NCBI GenBank assembly: GCA_034509925.1
Contig: CM067531.1
Coordinates: 9,755,819 to 9,819,818 of the forward strand
DNA from: Hirudinaria manillensis
Lineage: Eukaryota; Annelida; Clitellata; Hirudinida; Hirudinidae
Length of the DNA stretch: 64,000 bases
Reading direction: 5' to 3'
Positions within the stretch are counted from its first letter, which is position 1. The number at the start of each line of letters is the position of its first letter. Shown here in pieces: positions 23,457 to 35,400 of the stretch. Under the pieces are notes generated by a model. It was given only the letters and a program-made list of their open reading frames with translations, was not told where the DNA came from and did not search any database. The position numbers and the translations under genes are program-made.

Positions 23457-24401
23457 ACCTGATATTAAAGAATGAAGGAATATCTAACCGTTAGGTTAAC
23501 TGGGACATCAATAGTATAAATATGTTGTTGCATTTCCAAATATTTCTTTGAAAAAAATCACTAAGCGCTGAGCCAATCGTTACACTGAATTTGAGTCTTC
23601 CCAAGTTTATTTTATTACCCAAGCCAACACCGAATTACGCAACGAACCCAAAGCGTCGTTATTAATTAGGCCGTGACAGAAAAAAACAAGCAAAAAGTTT
23701 CGGAGTTATAGAGGCTAATCATACATTTGGATGAGGCTCGTTTGAGACAAATAAAGATTTTTACAATAGTGACCTTCAACATTATTCATTATGTAAAGAT
23801 TTCGGACTACAGTTATTTAATGGACTTGTCAGACTCGTGGACCTCCATCATACGAGACCGTAAACAAGTTGCATGAGCCCGGATTCAGGAAAGTAGGTCT
23901 TCCATGTTAGTCCACTTCTGCTTTTAACGAGGTCACCAATTTGTAGGGGTAACGCACGAGATTCGGTATTCGATAATTATTATCCAAACTAAGCTTTCGG
24001 AGAGTAACGACACATACGCGAAGAAAGGAAACCAAAGAAAGAAAGAAAGAAATAAATGTCTTCTAACCAACTGTTCCTCAATATTCATCAATTGGCAATG
24101 CATTTTAAATTGTAGAGATGCGTAAACGGTAAAATAGCAGTTGGTGTGGAAGAAGGTATTGTTTTGAGCGAATCTCGAAATTTCGTGCGTTTGATAATAA
24201 GTTGTTATACTAAAGTTGTGGTCGTTTAAAAAATTTAAGATTTTATAGCAAAATCAATTTTACTAATAAATTTAAAACTTTATTGAAACCTAATTTAAAT
24301 TCTTTGATTTGTTAAATATCTTTGCGGAAGTGACATGTTAAAAATAATACAAGGGTTGTATTTATTGAGCTAATCTTTCAAGTGAGAAATAGCGTTTTGA
24401 A

Positions 24402-27400
24402 ATGGCATTTCAATCATCTGCAGTTGCATCAACCGGTAAAGAAGTTGTTTCAATTATTAAATTATTGCGAAATGGGAAATCACTTTCATTCAGATACTTC
24501 TGCATAATTTGCCAATGTGTTTAGTTCTAATATATTGTGATCAAACTACAGCTTGCAATGTTTTAACTGCCATGATAGAGTAGCGCTACATAAATGATTG
24601 CTTAGTTTCAAAGTTCTCTTAATCGAACGAAATGACAATTTATCATTTCATTAAATATCCATATCTGACAATAAATAATCCAATACTTGCAGATTCGGAA
24701 ATTCTTTATACCTTGAGGAACTTATGCACCTACATTGTGTACGACCAACATGTATGAATAAACAATTTCTTAGTAATATTATCTGTAGTAGTTACAGTAA
24801 AGACTTTTCAGTGTGTTGCGCTAATTTTAATATTAAGTGGCTCAAATTATTTAATGCTTACTTAACATATCATCTTAATCTTAGAGTATTACAGAAACTC
24901 AACTGAATCAATTCGTGCAAGTCGCTGTGGCATTGGGGTTAGTATTACTAAATTAATTATTGAAATAAAGACTGTCCAGATTCTAAATGTATCTAATAAT
25001 GATCATTACAAATTCCGTATTTGTTTTACTGAATATCACAGAAATATATTGCCAAAAGTGCCTGAAGACTCAAGATTATTCGAAATTGATGATATATTGT
25101 TTCAAGATGACGAGTTAACTAGTGAAGGCACAATGAGTTTGTCAAATTAAACTATTATAAACCAAAAAATTATCAACTAAAATTACAAGCCTTCATTAGT
25201 TTCCAGAGATGGCTTGATTTAATTTTTAAATTCAATATTTAGGTAACAATTCAGATAATTCAAAGTGCGATTTAAGCGACGAATGTTTCGTTTTATATAT
25301 CAGAATATATTTATTCTTGGTAGGAAAACTTTATATATTGCATAGTATTATACAAATAAGCAAACAAAATATTAGAAAAATCAAACGTGAAATTCTGCCT
25401 TAACAAACTCGAAAGGCCATCTTTAATGAAGCGCAGGTTTCAGACTGATCGAAACATAAAATATATATTTATAAAGATATATATATAAAATAATTTTTGG
25501 TTCCTGCTTTTTTATTGATGATTACTCATTGACATTGGATTAGTTACCAGCGGAATTAAATTCGTTTTTAAATCCTCACTTGTCGGTTAATAATCAGTAT
25601 TGATCACTTTTATTTTCATCGAAATTAAGTACTTTTGTCTAGGTACTTATTTTAAATTAAATAATTTAAAAAAAATTTCAGCATTTATTGGATGTGGCAC
25701 CAGTAAATCGTCATTTGGAATCGACTTACCTTCAGATGATCAACTGTGTACCAGATAATTTATTTATTGAGGAGAAACAATGTGAAAGTATAATAAAGTA
25801 AGATCCTTTTCTACAATCTATTTTGCGAATTAACCAGATTGGCTTATTTTCAACAGTTGCGCTGAATACATGATGGACACTAGAAACATCTACTGGTTGT
25901 GTCAGTCTCTCAAAGTGTTGAAAGTAGTTTTCAACAGGAACCGAGAAATTTGTATCGAAACATTACATAATTTGCGTAAGATATAAAATAACAAAAATAA
26001 ACATGAAAATCATGCTAATTAATTGCATAATACTTTTAACTTTTTAGATTATTTCTTCGTGTGGATGTTGAAGCTTCCAAAGATGCCAGAACCAAGAAAC
26101 CCTAAACAAAAACGAATCGCTTCCTGGATAAGACATCAGTGTAAGAAAACAAATCGTAAAGACACAAATGTTTAGTAAATCTCTGAACAAATTTACAAAC
26201 TTTCAATATTTTCTTCACCAGCCACTGCTATCATTGAAATACTTGAACCGGTTTCAAGTGACTTTAAAGGTATACCCAAATGGGCATACAATGACATATC
26301 ACAAGAAAAGGTTTAAAACAAAGCGAAATTTTATTTTTTAAATAATTCCCATTACTGTATTTACGGTTATTCTTCGAAATATCAACTTTTAATGTTTCCG
26401 AAATGTAATAGGCATGCTTAAATATATTAGTTTATAATTAAAACAAGAAAAGAAATAATAATATAACTAAAATTTGTTAAATCAACCGACAGTTCGATTG
26501 TACATTTGTAAATACTACTTCGAAGAGTATATTCTACAATTATCCAGCATTCGAACGGTTCCATGCGTTCTTTATGTCTGCGAAGAATGAAGAAGAAAAA
26601 ATAAAAAGATTGAGAGATTTTCTTGTCGGATTCGCTTATTGGGTAACATGAAAAATTCTTGAATTAAATGTATGAATAACATACAAAATCTCGTCATTTC
26701 CGGCAAGCTGTTCCTAAAATATTTCGAGAACGTGATAAACGATTGCGTAGCATTCAATCAATTGAGAACCTCATTATTAATTATCTATTATCATTTAAGC
26801 ATAATAACAATATGTTGTGTCTATGTTGTATTTTTTTTTGCGTTTCTAGGATTTATCAAAGATCGAAATTAATGAGAACGGCGAATATGTTTGTCATCGT
26901 CCATTTTTAAGATTTTTAAGAAATTTCACAAGGAGTTTAAGAATTTTTAAGGGAATACTAAATGTAAGTAATTTCGAATACCTATTAATTGACACAGATG
27001 GCTTAGAAATATTTTAATGTTACAGAACTGCGTTTATTCCGACGATACACTGAGAGATTTAGAAAAGCGTTTCGGGATTAAAATCGAACCTTACTTGTTA
27101 GGAGACGAGGAAACTGCTAATAAAGTTGTTGAAGAAAATTTAGACGATGGTCCTAAAGATGGTTCTGGATTCCTAAAGAACAATTCTGAAAGTGTAGATG
27201 AAAGTGAACCGGATTACACGATTGAAAAATATATTTTCTACGATGAGTTCGTGAAGAGTTTGCAAGTATTGAGTATCGTTTATACTGCAGCATCTATGAG
27301 TCAACAGTTTGTTAAAGTTAGCCAATATATTGTCAGAATATTTATTTTGATATTGAACGAAATCTGTTTGGAATTTTAGAGTGGTGAATGTTTCGTTGGG

Positions 27401-27880
27401 GTTGATAGCAAAATATTCAGAGATAAAGATGATCCTATTCCAATATATTTAAAACAAGCAATTTTAAATCCATCGAAATGCCATAAACTGCCGTGGTTAA
27501 TTGAGGTTCTAGTCCGTGAATGGTGAGGATAAATACTACGTAATAAGCATTATGCCAGGTTATGTTTTAGTTAAACAATGCCTTCTTAAATTCCAGTCCT
27601 TTTCTAATTTTACCCAAACGACACGAATACTTGATGGAACATTTGATGAAGTTATTGAAAGGTGAAGAAATCGATGATGTGAGTTATTCTGTCATGTCTA
27701 TATGACTTCACTCGTCTTAAATTTTTAGATTTATGATTTACCTAACCTGATTATTAAGCCATTTATATTTAAACTCTGTTAATCTATAATTTATTCATTC
27801 GGTTACAGTGGGCACATGAAGATCTTTTTCTAGTTTTACATTTCTCGGGTAGGAAAGAGAGTTATAGTTGGTTATTTTAA
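24402..27880 (+). CDS. Gene X copy 2: diverged paralogue, 5' end probably altered
   Basis: Second copy of the unknown 507-aa gene. Exons 4 to 15 (from 25042-25136 to the last at 27809-27880, stop TAA) keep phase, splice sites and open frame; indels in exons 9 and 11 are +3 nt. The C-terminus is replaced: 27809-27880 reads WAHEDLFLVLHFSGRKESYS, against WAHEDLFLAYNYQNRR in copy 1. The problem is exon 2: the donor seen in copy 1 is lost ('aacttatgcacctac' instead of 'aacttaggtgatg'). The nearest downstream donors put exon 3 into a frame with an early TGA, so either another 5' exon is used or this copy is a recent pseudogene. Function unknown. Confidence 0.65.
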
Positions 27881-28212
27881 GGAAATGTACTTCGACATTA
27901 ATAAACTTTTCTGATTCCAAATTAGATAAAATTGAGTGTCTAAATGATATTGATTTATGATATCATAATGTGAGTCTGTTATGCAATCGCAAATAAGTGT
28001 GACCTCATTTTGCTTTATAAATATTTTAATAGGTTAATTTGAAATGAATATTTTATGACATGGATCTGAATAAATTTGATCTTATTAAAAAATCAAGTGA
28101 CTTTTTTTTACACATTTGGTTCGTCCAACGTCTGTCGATGAGTGTCCTTTGACCTTCAGGTATTCGTCAGTGGCTTGTTGGAATAAGCTATAACAACTGT
28201 GTCATATTTTCG

Positions 28213-29163
28213 CTGACTGGTAACGTAGTACACAGAATCGCTTGAAATTACAGAAGCTAGACTTTATTACGATAATCGTATTGTAATAACCCGAGGTCCT
28301 CAAACTAATTATAGAAGGTCAGGTTTATTGAAAGTGTTCAGATGGCTTGGAATGCTCAATTGTCTAAGTCTTGGAATCTGCTGTTTCTTTCACTCTCGCT
28401 CTGCTTTTCGAGATCTCTATTTGTCGAGATTCATAATCAAATGCTCTGAATAATGCCCTGAACATTAATTAATTATCAAATTATATTGCCAATCAATTAA
28501 TTAAATACTAAATTAATTAATCAACAATGTTATTTTAATTATTCTTCAATTATCTGGATCCAGGGATCCAACAGTATGTAATGTCTTAATACAATTGTCC
28601 AAATCTCAACAAGTAAGAATGTATAAGAAAAATTTTTTCGTTTCATGAATTTTAATTGTTAATCTCAATAATCTTACATACTCACTTACGTTTATCCTCA
28701 TTTGACATACCTGGTAAGATTCACGTGCGCCAGGATCATTTCCATGTCCACCACCTTTCTGCGCTCCACCAGTTCCACCTCATTTCTCACCCCAACGTAA
28801 TTATAGCCGTCTTTATTACAGGGAGGATGGACGGACAGCCAGAAAAATGAGCGACCTTTCAGACGAACGACAATCCTTTCGACTCCTTATGGACTATTAG
28901 CAAGCGGGAGACAATTAACGATTCCCTCAACCGAGATGTTCATAATCGTACCGCTCTCCTAAAAACGGCCAAAAATGATATGCTTCACTCAAGCAGATTA
29001 TATGAACGCCTCTCCAAGATATGATAACTTGGATGTTTAATAGCTTCTATTCCGTTCTTCTGAGGCAAATTATAACAAACGAGCAGCTTATACATGTATA
29101 TACACGTCGTGTATGCGAGCCTTTCGCTGGTCTTTTTGTGAAAACTGCAACAGTTTGACTCTT
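28213..29163. mobile_element. Copy-2-specific insertion, possibly with an inverted LTR remnant
   Basis: Copy 1 passes directly from 'gactggtaacg' to 'ttcacg(a/t)tataaaaacgc', while copy 2 has ~950 extra bases. Inside, 28,563-28,574 (agggatccaaca) is the reverse complement of the first bases of the intact element's LTR, and 'taacccgaggtc' at ~28,288 resembles the reverse complement of its 3' end. An old solo LTR in reverse orientation is therefore possible. The remaining ~590 bp is unassigned. Confidence 0.35.
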
Positions 29164-29490
29164 TATGTTCACGATATAAAAACGCACCCCTAAAAACGCA
29201 ATCTAACTTTTGAGAAATCAGTCTAACTGAGCTGAAGATCATCTCTCACGTCCCCAATCAATATTTACACGTAATCATTTGAATTTTAATTGCAACTTCC
29301 AAGTGAGAAAATCCTTGAAGATCACCAAAGTGAAAATTCATTTGAACTTTGGTGAATTGATGCACGAACTGAACGTGAATGCCAGGAGTTCCACTGCAGA
29401 TTAAAACATGGAATTCAATTGAAGGAATTCTAGCTAATTCCATTAACCATTTAACAGCAATGATAATAATAACAATAACAGTTTTGTTTT

Positions 29491-32400
29491 CTAAAAGACA
29501 GCCAATAACAAAGACAATAACCAACAGTGCGCCTTTGAGCCTCTTGCAATCACTTTCCTGATCATCGAGGATAAGAACTGAATGCACCTGTTATATTCCA
29601 ATTCCATCTCCTGCAAGACTCTTTCTCTTTTAAAAGGAATAGCTCACTTTAAACAAACACGCAATTTTCACTTTAAAACATAATTAATTGAAGTGACCAC
29701 AATTAAAACTTTTGCTTCTTAAGTTGACTGCAAAAATGAATCAAATGGCAAGATAGATCAGCAGACCGAATATCCTTAGACTTCCATATCCTGCTGACAT
29801 CCAGCGACATCTGGAGGACTTTGATGATCAATTTCTTGATGACGCTGACCTTTTCGTGCAGGAGGCACCTGTCATGGATTGTTTCCAGATAGCAGGAATG
29901 GATATGTAGGATTTCATCAAAGTCTTGGCACGCATCAAGTTTTGTTAGATACTCGAGGCCTACCGAATGAAGGATCTGTTAGGGAAAGAGACCAATCCAA
30001 ATAACTAATAATAATAACAGTAATAGTAATTAATAAATAATATTGTTGGATCCCTGACATTAATTAATTAATTGAATAATTTAGTTAATATTCAGAATCT
30101 TTTATTTCGAAGTCGTATCTAGCGATTCGAGTCATTAAGCAGTTCCGATCGGGACAAGCAATCGACCAAATCGTCCAGCCGTATTTGCCATTAGTTAAAA
30201 CCAATAAAGATATCCTTACGTTAATTAATTCATCAGACCCCGGGTTACAACATTGGTGTCAGGAGTGGGATTTAGCGTCGTAAAGGGATATCGATTCACT
30301 AGAGGTAAAAACAGCGAGTTTTAACGACAGAAATGGGACCTAAGATACTGGAAGATTTGCGCGTTCCCGATTTGAGACGAGAACTAAGGAATCGAGGCCT
30401 GGATGCAACTGGCCTAAAAGCCGAACTACAAGGACGGCTCGAGGAATGGCTTTTGGAAAATAATCTTGATCCATCAGAATACGAATTTGAGGACCCAAAA
30501 AAGAAAGAAGAATCTGAAATCCGTCGGTCTTTGAAATCCGATATGAATGCTTTGCGGTCAGACAATAATGTTTTGCGGTCAGAATTGATTTGCAGCATGG
30601 GTGCTTTGCGGTCAGATATGAAATCCGATATAGCCAACTTCCAGGTAGCCATGGATGTTTTACGGGTGCAGGTAAAAACAGACGTAGCCAAATTCCAGAC
30701 ATCCATGGATGTTCTGCGGGAAGAGGTAAAAACTGATGCAGCCAAATTCCAGACATCCATGGATGCTCTGCGGGAAGAAGTAAAAACGGACGTAGCCAAC
30801 CTCAGATCATCCAAGGAGATGGCCGACCTGAGAAAGGTTAAAGCAGAATTAGATGCACTAAAAGAAGAGCAGAGGATGGAAATAGAGAAGTTTAAAAAAT
30901 ACAATGAATCGAAAACAGAGACATATGGAAGAGAGAAAACGACAAGACCACCATTATTCGACGGACAAGGGCCATGGGCAGTGTTCAGACATCAGTTTGA
31001 AACTGCCGCTGAACGTAACAACTGGACTGAAGAGGAAAAAGCAACAGAACTGATAATGGTACTGCGAGGAAGGGCAGCCGAGCTTTTGCAAACAATGCTC
31101 CACTGTAAAGCCTATTCAGAAATAGCAGAAGCAATGGAAAGAAGATTTGGGAATGGCCACATGCTGGAAGTACATAAAAACGAATTAAAAAACCGTACGC
31201 AAAAACAGGGCGAATCACTCCAAGAATTAGAAGCTGACGTCAGAAGGCTCGCATACTTAGCCCATCCAGGACAGTCAACGGATTTCATTGAAAACATTAT
31301 AACTGACGCCTTCGTTGATGGGATAAGGGATGCGGAAACCAAAATGGCACTAAAAATTCATGGAATAAAGGCCAGCCATGAAGCATTGGCGTTTGCAATC
31401 TCCATGGAAGCGGCAAGAGCCTCAATCCAAAAAAGCTTGAATGTAAAGAAAATTGAAGCTCAGGAAGACAGAGGCAAGGAGAAAGATAAAGATAATGACA
31501 AAGACAGAGAGATGATTAAAAAAATAGCTCGACAAATCAATGACCTCAGCAAGCCCCAAAGAAACTTAAGATTCCAGGCAGTAGATAGAAGACCAAGGTG
31601 CTTCAGGTGCAACAAGCCTGGCCATTTAGCTCGAGAATGTAGAACGACCTTCTCCAAAAATCAGCAGTACTGGAGAGAGCCCTATAAATCAGAAAAACCT
31701 GAAGCTACTAATTTTAAGGGGCAAAGATCGTTTCAGCAAACTCGAAATGCCCCACTCGTCTTTCACGTTACAGCATTAGGAAAAGGATCATCACTAGAGG
31801 TTAAAGGGAAAATTGGAGGGAAAGAATATAATCTTGTAATAGACACAGGGGCATCTACTTCTATTGTCCAACCAAAGTTGGCAAGAAACGGTAAAGTAAC
31901 GACCAACAACTACAAGCTAAAAACAGCCACCGGAGAATTAGTGCCAGTTCAAGGAACCACAACTATTACAGTGGATTTAGGAGGCAAGTCATTCGAACAG
32001 GAATTTATGATAGCCAATATAACAGACGAATGTATACTGGGATTGGATTTCATGCGACGCTATGGAATTTCCATTGACATGAAGGGCGGCACCCTTCAAC
32101 AAGGAGCAATGGAGATTCCTCTACACTACGGAGGTACAGAAGTCAGAGACACGTTTGTAAAAGTATTACAAAACGAGACCATCCCGGCACAGTCGGAAAG
32201 CTTAATTTGGGGCGGGCTAGAAGGCGACTATACAAAATTTGGTATAGGAGCAGTCGAAGATCAATCGGGCATTGGCCAAGGACTACTAATAGGACGAGCA
32301 CTAGTCAAGCTGAACACCGGCAGAGTTCCACTGAGGGTAATGAATCTATCTGACCAGGAACAACAGATCAAAGCAGGAACACCTATCGCACTTTGCAGGA

Positions 32401-35400
32401 ACGTGGAACGCATATTAACATTAGATGGAAGTGGAAATAAGCATATCAAAAGGGATACTATGTCTAAACCATTAATGGACAATCTCCTGAAAGATTTAGA
32501 CAAAACTCTACAAAAAGAAGATTATCAACAAGCGAAAAATCTGCTTAGCGAATTTCAGGATATAATGGCTGAACAAGACAGCCCTTTGGGTAGGACTAAC
32601 CTCGTGCAACATCAAATAAATACGGCCGGTGCTAAACCCATTCGACAAAACCCCCGTCCACTTCCTTTAGCTACAAGAGCAAACGCCAAGGAAATGATAA
32701 AAGAAATGCAAGACCAAGGGGTTATTGAACCGTCAAATAGCCCCTGGAGCTCACCGGTGGTACTCGTTAAGAAGAAAGACGGATCACTTCGTTTTTGTGT
32801 CGACTATAGAAAGCTGAACGAAATGACACTTAAGGACAGCTACCCCTTACCTAGAATCGATGATACTTTAGACACTCTCTCGGGATCAAAAATTTTTTCC
32901 ACATTAGATCTCAAAAGTGGTTACTGGCAAGTGGAGTTACATCCTGACGATAAAGAAAAAACGGCTTTCTCGACAGGTGAAGGACTATGGCAATTCACTG
33001 TCATGCCGTTCGGGCTATGCAATGCCCCAGCGACGTTTGAAAGATTAATGGAACATATACTAAGGGGACTCAATTGGAAAGTATGCCTAGTATATTTGGA
33101 TGACATAATTGTTGTCGGAAAAACATTTGGAGAACATTTAGACAACCTCCGAGAAGTATTTAGTAGGATTAGAGAGGCAGGCATGAAACTGAGTCCAAAG
33201 AAATGCTCACTCTTTAAAAAAGAAGTCAAATACCTTGGCCATATCGTGTCTTCTGAAGGTGTTAGTACAGATCCAGATAAAGTCGAGGTAGTAAAAAATT
33301 GGCCTGTACCCAAAAATATCCAGGAACTTCAAAGCTTCTTAGGACTTTGTACCTATTACAGACGATTTATTGCCAACTTTTCAAACATCGCAAAAAGCCT
33401 TCATGAGCTTACTGTAAAAGGCAAACCATTTATCTGGAACGACAGCTGTGAAAAAGCGTTTGATAATCTGAAAGAAGCTATGACAACGGCACTGATCCTG
33501 GCATATCCTATTCCCGGATTACCTTTTATCCTCGATACAGATGCCAGTAACTGTGGAATCGGAGCAGTTCTTTCCCAGCAAGTTGAAAATGAAGAAAAAG
33601 TTCTAGCATTTTATAGCCGCTCACTGTCTAAAGCGGAAAGGAACTATTGCGTGACCCGGAGAGAATTATTAGCAGCAGTAGAATCCATGAAACATTTCCA
33701 GAAATATCTTTTGGGCCAGCCGTTTTTGCTAAGAACGGATCACGCCTCCCTGAAGTGGCTGCTAAACTTTAAAAACCCAGAAGGTCAGATGGCGAGGTGG
33801 ATTGAAAAACTACAGGGTTTTCAGTTCAATATTGAACACAGGAGAGGTCAAATACACAACAACGCTGATGCGCTATCACGACGTCCTTGTCCACTTAACT
33901 GCAGACACTGCAACAACGCAGAGAAAAAACAGGAAACCGAAGAATGTCGACAAATTCGTATCACGGCTCCCGAACCCTGGACGGAAAGCGGGTTACGAGA
34001 TCTACAATTAAGAGACGAAGCACTTGCACCCATACTACAGTGGATGGAGGCTGGGGTGAAACCAGATTGGCAACAGATAGCGGAGCACGGAGAAGTTACT
34101 AAGTCCTATTGGGCACAGTGGGATTCCTTGAGAATTAGTAATGGACTCCTACATAGGAAGTGGGAAACAGAGGATGGCACCGACTATCACCTTCAAATAG
34201 TACTTCCGAGATCTTGCGTCTCTGAGGTGTTACAAGAATTCCATAACGGAACCTCAGGTGGACACCTGGGAGTGAATAAAACCATCAGGAAGGTGAGGGA
34301 GAGGTTTTACTGGTTGCACTACAAACAAGACGTTGAGGAGTGGTGTAGAAATTGCAATAATTGCGCAACCAGTAAAGGACCTCAAAAGAAGACTAAAGGT
34401 CTAATGCAACCCTATAATGTGGGAGTACCTTTTGAAACAATAGCTTTGTATATTGCCGGACCATTCCCTGCATCAAAGAAGGGAAATCGGTACATATTAG
34501 TGATCAGCGATTACTTCACCAAATGGACTGAAGCGTTTGCACTGCCAAATCAGGAGGCGGAAAATGTAGCTGATGCTCTCGTAAATAATTGGATTAGTCG
34601 ATTCGGGGTGCCATTAGAGTTACATTCGGACCAAGGAAGGAATTTCGAGTCGAAAATATTTCAAGAGCTATGCGAAAACCTTGGAATCCATAAGACAAGA
34701 ACCACTGCATTGCATCCGCAATCGGACGGTATGGTCGAGAGATTTAACAGGACCATGGAACAGTATTTGTCAAAAATGGTAAGTGAACAGCAAGATGACT
34801 GGGACAGATACCTACCACTTTTCCTTATGGCCTACCGGACAGCCGTGCATAAAACGACAGGAATCAGTCCATCGAAAATGACATTCGGGAGGGAGATTCG
34901 TCTTCCTGCCGATATGATGTTCGGAAGAGCAGAAGAACCTAAGTCGGCATGTGACTACGTTTCAAGCCTAAGAAATACACTTGCCGACACACATCAGGTT
35001 GCCCGGAAAAATATAAGTGTTAATAGCGATCAAGCCAAAGCGAGATACGATAGGCAAGCCAATGATATAAGCTTTAAAGAAAATGAACTAGTCTGGCTAT
35101 ACAAAGAAAAAAAGGGAAGTCGCCAAAGTTACAAAAAGATTGGGAAGGACCATACCGAATCATAAAGAAAATGAACGACGTGGTATACCGCATACAGAAG
35201 TCAGCAAGGACTAGAATGAAAGTGGTCCACAGCAATCGATTAGCAAAATATCACGGAGAAACAGAACAGCCTGTTCGGGACGAACAGATTTAAGGAGGGG
35301 GCAATGTTGGATCCCTGACATTAATTAATTAATTGAATAATTAATTAATTAAGTTTAGTTAATATTCAGAATCTTTTATTTCGAAGTCGTATCTAGCGAT

